Under the pieces are notes generated by a model, which was given only the letters and a program-made list of their open reading frames with translations, was not told where the DNA came from and made no database searches. From NCBI GenBank assembly GCA_016937575.1, contig JAFHKN010000002.1:3283001-3347000 (forward strand): a stretch of 64,000 nt of DNA, written 5' to 3'. This document shows positions 51,290 to 59,903 of this stretch, piece by piece. The stretch's first letter is position 1, and every line of letters starts with the position of its first letter. Position numbers and translations under genes: made by a program. This stretch comes from Roseomonas aeriglobus (GTDB lineage Bacteria; Pseudomonadota; Alphaproteobacteria; Sphingomonadales; Sphingomonadaceae).

Positions 51290-51622
51290 ATCTTGTGCTC
51301 AGTCTGCTCGGGACACGAAGATGACGACGTTCGCTTCGGCATGTTGGGGGCCTCGCAAATAGCAGACAAGTCCCGGGCGCTGTTGCTGTTGGGCGCGCGA
51401 AGCGAAAGCTTGCAATCGGCTTCGTTCGCGCAACGCGCAACTGTACCTGATGTGCATAAAGAGCTGCCTGATGCCCGCAGTGAGGTGCTGAAGCAGGCCG
51501 AAAGGCAACCCGGAGCAAACGTCAGGCGGACATGACCAGTATGGAACACGACGAAACCTGCTTCCACCTTCCGGGTTACCATTTCATGCCGATTTCCCTC
51601 AGAGCTTCCATAATTGTGCACT
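51290..51622. other. Intergenic stretch, possible junction of element and catabolic cluster
   Basis: About 330 bases without a credible gene, between the start of the FabI-like gene and the end of the intradiol dioxygenase gene. No terminal repeat, tRNA or integrase was found, so I cannot say whether this is the right end of the element. Confidence 0.35.
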
Positions 51623-52393
51623 TCAAGCGGCCTCGGCAGCCGACCTGGCAAAATCGAGCACGAAGTCGATCTGGAGAACCTTCTTGCCGTCCTCAAGCAC
51701 CGGCGCGAAGATCAGGTCATCGACGATGCCGCCAGCGCAATCGTCGTCGACCCATTTGCCGCCGGCGAAATAGCTTTGCGTCGTCAGGTCACGGTAACCA
51801 TCGGCGCGGAGCTTGAAATGTACATGGGCAGGCCGCCAGCAGTGTCGACCCATCATGCTCAACAATCCGCCGACGGGCCCCTGATCGGGGATCGTGTAAG
51901 GTACTGGCATCGTGGTCGCGACCTGGAACGTGCCGTCGGCGGCAGACCTGACGCGCCCCCGGTAGAGATCGGCGGACATGCCCTTGTGAAACCCCGTATA
52001 GGCGCCATCGGGCGTAGAATGCCAAATATGGACGGTTGCGCCTTCGATTGGCGCGCCGTTCGGCGCAGTTACCCGACCGCGGATCATCAGCGGCTCGCCA
52101 TTGTCCTCCGGAGAGACCTTAAGAGCGCCGCTCACCCACGGCACGTCCTCAATGAAATACGGCCCTTGAATAGCTTGGGAAGAGTTGCGACCTCGCTTGT
52201 CCTCGGCCTTAACGACCAGATGCTCGATAAAGAGATCGACCAATAGCGGGATTTCACGCTCAGCCTGCACGCGCGCAAGGAACTGCACGCCTTCGCGGTA
52301 CTGCTCGCGATCGACCTCGTTTCGCGCCAGAACTTCGGCAACGGCTTGGGATAGCTCGTCGACAATTTTTGCAATTCGTTCCGAATCAGACAT
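51623..52393 (-). CDS. Intradiol ring-cleavage dioxygenase, catechol 1,2-dioxygenase-like
   Basis: A 256-aa non-haem Fe(III) enzyme. An N-terminal helical dimerisation domain (1-75) precedes GPYFIEDVPW and the catalytic domain. Iron ligands are Y132 (GAYTGF), Y166 (VPYTIP), H190 and H192 (RPAHVHF). It cleaves catechol, or a substituted catechol or hydroxyquinol, between the hydroxyls to a muconate. The muconate cycloisomerase gene nearby favours catechol or chlorocatechol. The ATG at 52393 was chosen by family length. Divergent from the Rieske gene with 261 bases between, which must hold both promoters. Confidence 0.88.
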   Translation of the reverse strand: MSDSERIAKIVDELSQAVAEVLARNEVDREQYREGVQFLARVQAEREIPLLVDLFIEHLVVKAEDKRGRNSSQAIQGPYFIEDVPWVSGALKVSPEDNGEPLMIRGRVTAPNGAPIEGATVHIWHSTPDGAYTGFHKGMSADLYRGRVRSAADGTFQVATTMPVPYTIPDQGPVGGLLSMMGRHCWRPAHVHFKLRADGYRDLTTQSYFAGGKWVDDDCAGGIVDDLIFAPVLEDGKKVLQIDFVLDFARSAAEAA

Positions 52394-52654
52394 TATGCTC
52401 TCCGCGGTTCTTGCGCCCGCCTGCTGCGGCACGCTTCCTCTGCAGTGGAGCTTCGGCTTTTGTTCCCGTTAGGCCCATGCTCGCTCGTCCGGAACTCTTG
52501 GCAATCGTCTGGAGAGCGATGTCGAGCAATACAAATCCGGACGGAAGTCAGCGATTTCGGACTTACGGCTCCTTCGGTCGGCGCTGCTGTGCGCTAAGCG
52601 ATGTCTAAGTCGTAGCGAATTGCTCGGCCAGATACAGCGTAGGGAGAGAGGCGG

Positions 52655-54031
52655 ATGGCAACCCGAGCCGACGACGAGCAGACACGTACCTTTGCGAAGG
52701 TTGTTCCGACCAACACATATGGCCAACGCTTTTGGTCAGGCGCGTCTGACCTGATCGGGCGGAAGACGCGGGCTTGGTTCGGTAAGCTACCCGGTTTCGG
52801 CTTCGTTCGGAAACACAATGATACGCCGATGCTTCAGGCTCTGACGTCCAAGAGCGAATTCATGGCCTCATGGTTCAAGCAGCCTTACGGAACTCCGGAC
52901 AAGCCGTCTTCGATCGAAGAGATGCCGTGGGACTATATCGAACGGTATCAGGCGGAGATACCGTTCTTCGGACTCCGAGAATACTGGTATCCCGCCCTGG
53001 AATCCCACGAACTCAGCCACAATGAGCACAAAGCGGTTCGGCTGCTCGGTGACAACCTAGTCCTATTCCGCGACAAGAACGGCGCACCATGCGCGTTGGA
53101 GAACCGGTGCCCGCACCGGAGCGCACTTCTCACGCTTGGCGAGGTCAATGTGTGGGAAGTCGGCACTATCACCTGCCGATATCATGGAATGACTTTCAAC
53201 AAGCATGGCGACTGCGTTGCGTTTCTGTCTGACGGCCCCGACAGCCCCGCCTGCGGAAAGGTGAAGGCGACGTCCTATCCTGCAGAAGAGGTTGGCGGCA
53301 TAATCTGGGTCTACATGGGCGTTGCCGATCCGAAGCCGTTCCTTGATTCGATGCCTCACGCACGGGAAGTTATGCACGAAGGCGTTCGCGTCCGGCACCG
53401 CGTGACAGTCCCTTATAGCCACCTCAATCAACTCGATAACACTGTCGACATCACCCATGTCGGCTGTCTCCACCGGACCTGCTACCTCTTCGGCGACCAG
53501 AAGATGGGCGGCGGAATCGCCTATGAGGAACTACCGGGCAACGGCATTCACGCCCATCTGCGGGAAACAGGCGGCCACGGAGGATCGAAAGCGATCGACG
53601 AGATCCGCTGGTTCATGCCCAACCTTGTCCATCACGGTGAGGAGTTCATGGACGGCGGCGTGCATGGGCTCTGGTTCTGGTTTGTGCCCAATGACGCTGG
53701 CTCGTTCACCGGCTGGCTCATCGGCTCGATCAACCAGCGCAAGGTGGGCAAAGTTCGCGCAAAGATGATCGCCGCTATCCTCGGTCGCGCGCTTACTTCA
53801 GACGCGCTGCCTGGCATGGCCTGCTTTATGGGCGGCGACGCCCCGATGCAGATGTCGCAGGGTCGGATTGTGCGATGGGACCAAGAACAGCTCGCACGGA
53901 CGGATAGGGCCGTCCTCAAGGTTAGGAGTATGCTGAAGGAAGCCTTCAAAGAGGAGCAGGCGCTGAGGGTGGCCAAGGGGCTGGACCCACTCGCGCATCG
54001 CGTCACCCGCGTCGGCTATCCGGCAGCTTGA
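52655..54031 (+). CDS. Rieske non-haem iron oxygenase, phthalate-dioxygenase-like alpha subunit
   Basis: A 458-aa oxygenase. The Rieske cluster ligands are C152-P-H154 and C174-x2-H177 (CPHRS and CRYHG). The mononuclear iron site is DNTVDITHVGCLH with H268 and H273. The lack of a beta-subunit gene and the adjacent one-piece reductase fit the phthalate dioxygenase/phenoxybenzoate dioxygenase group (homo-oligomeric alpha). Substrate is unassigned; an aryl ether, aryl acid or N-heteroaromatic that ends as a catechol would fit the neighbouring ortho-cleavage genes. GGAGAG lies six bases before the ATG. Confidence 0.9.
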   Translation: MATRADDEQTRTFAKVVPTNTYGQRFWSGASDLIGRKTRAWFGKLPGFGFVRKHNDTPMLQALTSKSEFMASWFKQPYGTPDKPSSIEEMPWDYIERYQAEIPFFGLREYWYPALESHELSHNEHKAVRLLGDNLVLFRDKNGAPCALENRCPHRSALLTLGEVNVWEVGTITCRYHGMTFNKHGDCVAFLSDGPDSPACGKVKATSYPAEEVGGIIWVYMGVADPKPFLDSMPHAREVMHEGVRVRHRVTVPYSHLNQLDNTVDITHVGCLHRTCYLFGDQKMGGGIAYEELPGNGIHAHLRETGGHGGSKAIDEIRWFMPNLVHHGEEFMDGGVHGLWFWFVPNDAGSFTGWLIGSINQRKVGKVRAKMIAAILGRALTSDALPGMACFMGGDAPMQMSQGRIVRWDQEQLARTDRAVLKVRSMLKEAFKEEQALRVAKGLDPLAHRVTRVGYPAA

Positions 54032-54045
54032 GTTGAGCCGGCACC

Positions 54046-55008
54046 ATGACGCGACCAAGCATTCCCGCCCGCGTGGTCTCGAAGGAACGCGTGGCGACCG
54101 AGATTTGGTCGTTTCGCTTCGAGGTCGCTGCGGATGCGTTCGTCGCCGCTGAGGCCGGATCGCATGTCGATGTCGAGCTGCCCAGCGGACTCATTCGGCA
54201 ATATTCGCTTGTCCACGTGCCGCACGGCAGCATCTACCAGATTGCCGTGCTCCGCGAGGAAGGCGGTCGGGGCGGATCGCGGGAACTGTGCGACCAGGTC
54301 GGCGTCGGAGACACGCTAGGAATATCCGCGCCCCGGAACAATTTCGCGCTCGAAAGCGGAAAAGCTCGGTATCTGCTGATCGCGGGCGGGATTGGACTGA
54401 CACCATTGTTCGCGATGGCCGAGACGCTGCATGAGCGGCAAGCCGACTTCGAGCTGCACATTTGCGCGACGTCGCCGGCCAACGTGGCGTTTCTTCCCGA
54501 AATTGAGGTAGCACCGTGGGTGCAACGCGTGCATCTTCATTACAGTGCGGGTGACCCTCCCTCGCCGCTCGACATTCGCGCGTTGCTGTGCGCGTCACAT
54601 TCCGACACCCAGATCTATGTCTGCGGACCGAAGCGAATGCTCGCGGCCGTCGACGAGGCGACACGCGGGTGGCCGCCCGGGCGGGTGCGTACCGAGCACT
54701 TCGCTGCGACGGCAACTGTCGCAGGGGACGACGAGAACGGCTGCTTCGAGGTTTTGGCGGCGCGGAGCGGAAAACGCTTCACGGTTGAGGCCGGCGTGTC
54801 GTTGCTTGACGCGCTGCTGGCGAATGACATCGCCGTTGAAAGCTCATGCCGCGAAGGCACGTGCGGATCGTGCGTGACGCCGGTGATCGCCGGGGAACTC
54901 GTTCATCGGGATTCATGCCTGTATGAAGACGAGAGAGTAACGGGAAAGACCATGGCCGTCTGCGTATCGCGAGCGAAGCCGGGCACCGATCTGGTTCTCG
55001 ATATCTGA
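54046..55008 (+). CDS. Oxygenase reductase, phthalate-dioxygenase-reductase type
   Basis: A 320-aa protein with an N-terminal flavin domain (RQYSLVH), a NAD domain (LIAGGIGLTPLFAMAE, and YVCGPKRML), and a C-terminal plant-type [2Fe-2S] domain with CREGTCGSC and a distal cysteine. It passes electrons from NADH through FMN to the Rieske oxygenase. It starts 14 bases after the oxygenase stop and is certainly its partner. Convergent with the AraC gene. Confidence 0.92.
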   Translation: MTRPSIPARVVSKERVATEIWSFRFEVAADAFVAAEAGSHVDVELPSGLIRQYSLVHVPHGSIYQIAVLREEGGRGGSRELCDQVGVGDTLGISAPRNNFALESGKARYLLIAGGIGLTPLFAMAETLHERQADFELHICATSPANVAFLPEIEVAPWVQRVHLHYSAGDPPSPLDIRALLCASHSDTQIYVCGPKRMLAAVDEATRGWPPGRVRTEHFAATATVAGDDENGCFEVLAARSGKRFTVEAGVSLLDALLANDIAVESSCREGTCGSCVTPVIAGELVHRDSCLYEDERVTGKTMAVCVSRAKPGTDLVLDI

Positions 55009-55014
55009 CAAGGA

Positions 55015-55896
55015 CTAGCGCAGTCGCGCCCGCCGATACGAACTCGGGCTAACGCCCATCATGCGTCGGAACGCCTTGTGAAAGGAGGCGTCGGATTGAT
55101 AGCCGACGCGAAAGGCGACATCGGCGACAGACAGTTCCGCAGTCTCGAGCAGTCTGGTCGCTCGCGCCATCCGCACGCGGGTTAGATAGTCGATCGGAGG
55201 CTGACCGACCGTTGCCTTGAAACGTTCGGCAAGGACCGAGCGCGAGAGGCCGCCATGTCGGGCAAGACCTTCGAGCGACCACTCCTCCTGCGGGCTTTCG
55301 TGAATCGCCTGGAGCACGCGACGGATATGCGGGTCCGACATTCCGGCAGCAGCGTTGAGACCCTCGGCCTTAAACTCGCGCAGTACGTGCTCGATGAGAA
55401 TGATTGCGGCAATTTCGGCGAGCCGATTTGAAATCTGGCTGCGATCTTCGCCCTCGCAGGCGGCATGCTGGCGCAGCATTCCAAAGACCAGATCGAGACG
55501 ATGTCCGCTGGTCATTTCCTGCCGCGTCAATGTTACCACCTCGGGAACAATGTCCGGAAGCGGATTGGTCGACGCCGCGATGCTGGTCGCAAAGACGAGG
55601 CTGCCGCTGTCATTCGAAACCGATGCCGGCACAAATGGCGCCTCGAGGCGCTGCACACGACAGAGCCGATGACCGGCGACATAGATTTCGTGATCGGTTC
55701 CCTTCGGCAGGCTACAATGGCCGCCCTCCTCGACAAGGATGATATCGCGGTTCGGAAGCTTGACGGCAAAGCTGCCGCACTCGGCGTTGTAGGCCATCGC
55801 GTTCATATTGCCGCGCACCTGGTACCGGGTGCCATTGACCAGCCGGATCAATCGGGCGTGCAGTGCGGTGACGCGCAGTTCGGGGACTCGGATCAT
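55015..55896 (-). CDS. AraC-family regulator
   Basis: A 293-aa protein with an N-terminal effector domain of the AraC cupin type (residues 1-165) and a C-terminal double HTH: SLEGLARHGGLSRSVLAERFKATVG and LSVADVAFRVGYQSDASFHKAFRRMMGVSP in outline. It is the last gene of the seven-gene cat-like operon (5 bases after the GST stop). It may respond to the substrate of the Rieske system and act on the divergent 52394-52654 region; this is inference. Confidence 0.9.
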   Translation of the reverse strand: MIRVPELRVTALHARLIRLVNGTRYQVRGNMNAMAYNAECGSFAVKLPNRDIILVEEGGHCSLPKGTDHEIYVAGHRLCRVQRLEAPFVPASVSNDSGSLVFATSIAASTNPLPDIVPEVVTLTRQEMTSGHRLDLVFGMLRQHAACEGEDRSQISNRLAEIAAIILIEHVLREFKAEGLNAAAGMSDPHIRRVLQAIHESPQEEWSLEGLARHGGLSRSVLAERFKATVGQPPIDYLTRVRMARATRLLETAELSVADVAFRVGYQSDASFHKAFRRMMGVSPSSYRRARLR

Positions 55897-55900
55897 GGTC

Positions 55901-56566
55901 TCAAGTTTCGATTCCGCGTCTCAGTGACTGCTCCCGATCGATGATGCTCGCAACCGAAGGCCGCTGCCAGACCTCCGCCGCATGCCGACGGAGATTGCCG
56001 AAGCGCCCCGCCAGCGATGCCAGAGCCGGGCGGTCAAGCCAGCGAACATATACGGCAAGATAGGAATCGCACAGCGTAAAGCGATCGCCGACCACCCAAG
56101 GCCGGTCCAAGAGAAGGGCATCGAGCTTCTCGAAAGTATCTGCCAGTGTTCGCAGGCCGGTCGCCGCGACATCGGACTGGCCGGCCAGGCTGGACGCTAG
56201 ACGTTCCACGCGGAATATCGGTCGAAATGCGATGTGCACCGTGCTTGAGAAGAGACACAGCCAAGCGGTTGCTACTGCCCGCGTCATCGTTCCGGCCAGA
56301 GGCAGCAGTTGCCGTTCCGGTGCCAGGTCGGCCAAGAAGAGCTGGATCGCGACGTTTTCCGTGAGTGCCGTTCCGCCGACATCGAGCGCTGGCACGCGCC
56401 CCCATGGGTTGCGCGCCAGATGTGCAGGAGCATGAGTGTCACCGTTCCGCGTGTCGACAATCTCGATGCGGTAGGGAAGGCCCGACTCCTCCAGCGCAAT
56501 CCATGTCGCAAGCGAGCAGGACCCGGGGCCGTGAAAGAGTGTGAACGTTTGGCCTTCGCTCTTCAC
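55901..56566 (-). CDS. Glutathione S-transferase family protein
   Basis: A 221-aa GST: thioredoxin-like N-domain (LFHGPGSCSLATWIALEESGLPY, with serine and cysteine near the GSH thiol; NPWGRVPALDVGG; LTENVAIQLFLAD) and a helical C-domain (PWVVGDRFTLCDSYLAVYVRWL). This is the beta-class-like layout common in sphingomonad aromatic gene clusters, where GSTs open ethers, dehalogenate or isomerise ring-cleavage products. Spacing of 9 bases to the hydrolase gene places it in the operon. Confidence 0.88.
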   Translation of the reverse strand: MKSEGQTFTLFHGPGSCSLATWIALEESGLPYRIEIVDTRNGDTHAPAHLARNPWGRVPALDVGGTALTENVAIQLFLADLAPERQLLPLAGTMTRAVATAWLCLFSSTVHIAFRPIFRVERLASSLAGQSDVAATGLRTLADTFEKLDALLLDRPWVVGDRFTLCDSYLAVYVRWLDRPALASLAGRFGNLRRHAAEVWQRPSVASIIDREQSLRRGIET

Positions 56567-56575
56567 GTGGCAAGC

Positions 56576-57268
56576 CTATTCAATCGCTGCCTTGATGAAC
56601 TCGACGGCGGCGTGATGCGAGCGGCGGGCCGCTTCGGGGTCGTAGCCGAAGGCTCGAACCGAATTGTAAAAGCCGTGACCCGCGCCTTCATGCAGGTGAT
56701 ACTCATGGCCGGGCATATTGCGCAGCGCTTCTTTCAGCATCGTCTGTACCTCTTCTGGAATGTGCGCGTCGCTGTCGCCGACATGGACCTGAAGCGGGCA
56801 TTTCAGATCGCGGAGCATCTCGCGATATTCCGGTACCTGCACAGGGTAATACGAGACAGCCGCATCGACGAGGCCGGCATGGGCTGCGATGATGGCCTGC
56901 TTGCCGCCCAGGCAGAAGCCGACGGCCGCCACCTTGCCGTTGCAGCCGGGATCGGACCGCAGGGCGCAGATGGCCGCCGTGACGTCGGCTTGCAGGCGCG
57001 CTTCATTCAATTGCTGCCAGTAGCCGATCGCGGTCGTCCGCTCTTCGTCGGAATAGCCGAGTTCGATGCCCGGAGAAATCTGGGCGAAAAGGTCCGGTAC
57101 GAGAACGATGAAGCCATCGGCTGCAAACTGGTCGGCCGCAAGACGCATCGCGTCGTTCACGCCGAAAATCTCCTGCAGCAAGACGATGCCGGGGCGCGGA
57201 TGGTCCGACCCACCAGTGATGTATCCGCCGATAGTGTCGCCTTGGACGGGTATTTGGAAGTTGAGCAT
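56576..57268 (-). CDS. Dienelactone hydrolase
   Basis: A 230-aa alpha/beta hydrolase of the DLH family. The nucleophile is in VGFCLGGKQ (G-x-C-x-G-G), the acid in VHVGDSDAHIP and the histidine in EGAGHGFYN. It hydrolyses dienelactones to maleylacetate in chlorocatechol and hydroxymuconate routes. Its presence with a cycloisomerase but no classical muconolactone isomerase suggests the pathway can handle substituted muconates. Confidence 0.9.
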   Translation of the reverse strand: MLNFQIPVQGDTIGGYITGGSDHPRPGIVLLQEIFGVNDAMRLAADQFAADGFIVLVPDLFAQISPGIELGYSDEERTTAIGYWQQLNEARLQADVTAAICALRSDPGCNGKVAAVGFCLGGKQAIIAAHAGLVDAAVSYYPVQVPEYREMLRDLKCPLQVHVGDSDAHIPEEVQTMLKEALRNMPGHEYHLHEGAGHGFYNSVRAFGYDPEAARRSHHAAVEFIKAAIE

Positions 57269-57294
57269 GCGTTTTTCCTGAGCAATGACGTCAT

Positions 57295-57639
57295 TCAGTC
57301 GGCCACGAGTGGCTCGTTCACATCAGGCGCCCCGGGGGGTGTCACCGCGATGAGGAAGGCGCGATCGAAGCAGGCCTTGATCCAAGGCTGAATGACGATG
57401 CTTTCGCGGATACCAGCCAAGGTGAAGGGGTCGTTCGCAACGAACTCGTCGACCTCTTCGCGCGTCATGTCGACGATATAGTTTCCGCCGCGCACGGTCT
57501 TGCCGTCGTCAGCAAACGTGGCGCCTGCTGCCAGGATCTTGTGCGCGCGCGCCTTGATATACGCTCTGTGAGGCTCGACGGCCGGAACCCGGTCGGCTGC
57601 GCTGTCAGGGCGGTCGGTAATGTAGATCGAATAATGCAT
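57295..57639 (-). CDS. YciI-like protein, possible isomerase or dehydrochlorinase
   Basis: A 114-aa protein of the YciI ferredoxin-like fold: MHYSIYITDRPDSAADR, a conserved histidine in PHRAYI, the aspartates of FADDGK and the signature VANDPFTLAGI. YciI-like TftG removes HCl from a chlorinated hydroxyquinol, and the fold is shared with muconolactone isomerase. Between cycloisomerase and dienelactone hydrolase genes it could fill the CatC step or a dechlorination; the sequence is not CatC itself. Confidence 0.8.
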   Translation of the reverse strand: MHYSIYITDRPDSAADRVPAVEPHRAYIKARAHKILAAGATFADDGKTVRGGNYIVDMTREEVDEFVANDPFTLAGIRESIVIQPWIKACFDRAFLIAVTPPGAPDVNEPLVAD

Positions 57640-57657
57640 CGGATTGTCTCCTGGTCG

Positions 57658-58842
57658 CTAGGCCTCGCGACTAAAATGGCGCACCTTGTCGAAGTCGAGA
57701 TCGAAGCCAGTGCCGGGCCCGGACGGCACCTTGATCTGGAACTCGCCATATTCGGCAGCTGAGGTCGTAAGGTCCTCGGCAAGCAATCGCGGGCCGATCA
57801 ATTCGCATCCCCACGGAAGGTCCGCGAGCGCCGAAAACAGCTGCAGCCCGGCTCCGGTCCCGAACGAGCTTTCAAGCGCCATACCGCCGTAGAGTGGAAT
57901 TCCCGCTGCTTCGGCAGTGGCCGCTGCTTTGTAGGCACGCCGAAGTCCGCCGCCCTTCGCGATCTTAACCGCATAGATATCTGTCGAGCGGCGCACGAAT
58001 GCATCATGGGCGTCGTGAAAATCCCACAGGCTCTCGTCCGCGAGCAGGGGCATGTCGAGGCGGTCCGCGAGACGCCCCATCCCTGCGATGTTCCAGCTTG
58101 CAATGGGCTGTTCAACCAGAGCGAAGCCGGCATCCTGTAGCCGGGGCAGGAGGCGCTGGGCAGTTGGCTCGTCCCACGCTTGGTTGAGATCGACCGTGCA
58201 GCGAGCCTCGGCAGACATGCTGTGGATCGCTTCCGCCGTACGGATCGCACGCTGCGCCTCCACTTCTGGATCGCCTTTGCCGATTTTGATCTTGAACGTC
58301 CGATGACGACGCTCGGACAGCTGGAGCTGAGCGTCCTCGACGTCCGCTTCGTAAGCAGCGGTCGCCAATGCCCAGAGGACAGGAATGCGGGTCCGCACGA
58401 CCCCGCCGTAGAAAGCACTGATAGGCACGTTCATCGCTCGTGCCGCTGCGTCGGACGCGGCGATGTCGACCGCCGCCTTGGCGAACTGATTCCCACTCGC
58501 AGCCCGGTCCATCGCGCTCAGCAAGCGTTCATGCGAGAAGATGCTTAGTCCGATGACGGCGGGCGCGAGATAGCGGTCGATAATGACCTTTATCGTCTCG
58601 GCACATTCGCCGCCCCAGAAAGCTGTCCCACCGGGAGTCCCACCCTCTCCGTAACCGATTGCTCCATCGGCGGTGCGGAGCGTGACGATGACCAGGCTTT
58701 GAGTCGCGTGCGTGCCCGAGGCATGGAAATGGGCGCGCTTGAGAGGCAAATCGACGATGGCTGTCTCAATCGCATCGATGCGGCCTGCATTTTGACTGGA
58801 GCTGATCGGCTCTTCGATGGCGAAATCGGTTAGGGGAAGCAT
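57658..58842 (-). CDS. Muconate/chloromuconate cycloisomerase
   Basis: A 394-aa enolase-superfamily enzyme. The capping domain comes first, then the barrel with KIKIGKGD (the K-x-K pair near 183-185), metal ligands D in TVDLNQAWDE, E in LVEQPIA and D in LLADESLW, and the second-face lysine in VKIAKGGG. It converts cis,cis-muconate to muconolactone; whether chloromuconates are used cannot be read off. Next to YciI and DLH genes in one operon. Confidence 0.9.
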   Translation of the reverse strand: MLPLTDFAIEEPISSSQNAGRIDAIETAIVDLPLKRAHFHASGTHATQSLVIVTLRTADGAIGYGEGGTPGGTAFWGGECAETIKVIIDRYLAPAVIGLSIFSHERLLSAMDRAASGNQFAKAAVDIAASDAAARAMNVPISAFYGGVVRTRIPVLWALATAAYEADVEDAQLQLSERRHRTFKIKIGKGDPEVEAQRAIRTAEAIHSMSAEARCTVDLNQAWDEPTAQRLLPRLQDAGFALVEQPIASWNIAGMGRLADRLDMPLLADESLWDFHDAHDAFVRRSTDIYAVKIAKGGGLRRAYKAAATAEAAGIPLYGGMALESSFGTGAGLQLFSALADLPWGCELIGPRLLAEDLTTSAAEYGEFQIKVPSGPGTGFDLDFDKVRHFSREA

Positions 58843-58871
58843 AGGGAGGATTCTCCGATTGCAGCTGGCAG

Positions 58872-59900
58872 TCAGTGGGCAGGTCGCCTTGATTGAAGGT
58901 CGATCGTCATGAGATCGTGTGCGAAAAGGGTGCGACCGCTGAACGACCGGGCGATCTGAGCGGACAAGCGCTTGTCGGACCCATCACTCGGCGAACTCAC
59001 GCCCGGTGAGATGTGCGAGATGACCAGCAATTGCGGCGCGATCGTCGTGGCCATCTTTCCCAGCGCCTGAGCGTCTAAGTGGCCAGCCGCCATCCGCGTC
59101 CGCAGTCCCGGGAGGTCATCGCGCTTCAGGTGCATCGAGCGCTCAACGACTTCCATCGCGGCATCGACGTCGACGACCTCTGCGACCATAAGGCTGACGT
59201 TGCGTCCCAAGGCCTCGACGGCAGGGGACGGGCCGGTGTCGCCCGTGAACAGGGCGGACCATCCCGACGCATCAATCCGATACGCAAGCGACACTGGCCT
59301 CTTCACGTCCAGAATCTGGTCCGCGTCGAGATGACTGTTCCGCGCGAATGCGATTCTTAGGCTTGGAAAAGCCGATAAAGTAACTTGCTGCTCAGGGTCG
59401 GCGCCGCACTCGGTGACCGTAACCATCGAGGCTATCGCCGGAGCATCGGCCCCGAGCGCTCGTGAAGCCTCGACTATCGGCCCACTGGCTCGCGCGAGTG
59501 CATCGACCATAGCACGCGTTCCAGGTGGACCCACGACTTCGAGTTGACCCTGCGCCCGCATGGCCCAGCGATGCAAGAGCAAGCTCCACAAGGCAGCGAC
59601 ATGATCAATATGCAGGTGAGTTATGAGGATCGTCTTGATCCTGTCCGGCCCGAGACCGGCCTCTGTCATGCGCTCGATGCTTCCTTCACCCGCGTCGACC
59701 AGGAGAAGTCCCTCCGGCAGAACGATCGCAGACGCGCTTTGCGCGCGCGCGGTTCGAAGCAGGGGGCCTCCGCCCGTTCCTAGCAAAATCAGTCGTGGAC
59801 CATGTGTCGGCGTCGACATCGGGAGTGGCTGGGCGACTGCCACAGTAGCCAGCATTGCGCCTGATCCCAGGATGGCGCTCAGTGCCGCAGCGAACCTCAC
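58872..59900 (-). CDS. Secreted metallo-beta-lactamase-fold hydrolase
   Basis: A 342-aa protein with a signal peptide (MRFAAALSAILGSGAMLATVAVAQ) and an MBL domain: LLVDAGEGS, the zinc site HLHIDHVAAL, FTGDTGPS and late VISHISPG. The layout recalls RNase-Z-like/type III arylsulfatase MBLs. A periplasmic hydrolase placed 3 bases after the TonB receptor gene may split an ester, lactone or sulfate from the substrate before or after uptake. Substrate unknown. Confidence 0.85.
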   Translation of the reverse strand: MRFAAALSAILGSGAMLATVAVAQPLPMSTPTHGPRLILLGTGGGPLLRTARAQSASAIVLPEGLLLVDAGEGSIERMTEAGLGPDRIKTILITHLHIDHVAALWSLLLHRWAMRAQGQLEVVGPPGTRAMVDALARASGPIVEASRALGADAPAIASMVTVTECGADPEQQVTLSAFPSLRIAFARNSHLDADQILDVKRPVSLAYRIDASGWSALFTGDTGPSPAVEALGRNVSLMVAEVVDVDAAMEVVERSMHLKRDDLPGLRTRMAAGHLDAQALGKMATTIAPQLLVISHISPGVSSPSDGSDKRLSAQIARSFSGRTLFAHDLMTIDLQSRRPAH

Positions 59901-59903
59901 CTT

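Noticed and set aside
52655..55008. Benzoate or anthranilate dioxygenase
   Set aside because: No beta-subunit gene follows, and the reductase has the flavin-NAD-[2Fe-2S] order of phthalate-type reductases, not that of BenC.
57295..57639. Classical muconolactone isomerase (catC)
   Set aside because: Position suggests it, but the NDPF-AGI and DDGK motifs are those of YciI proteins.
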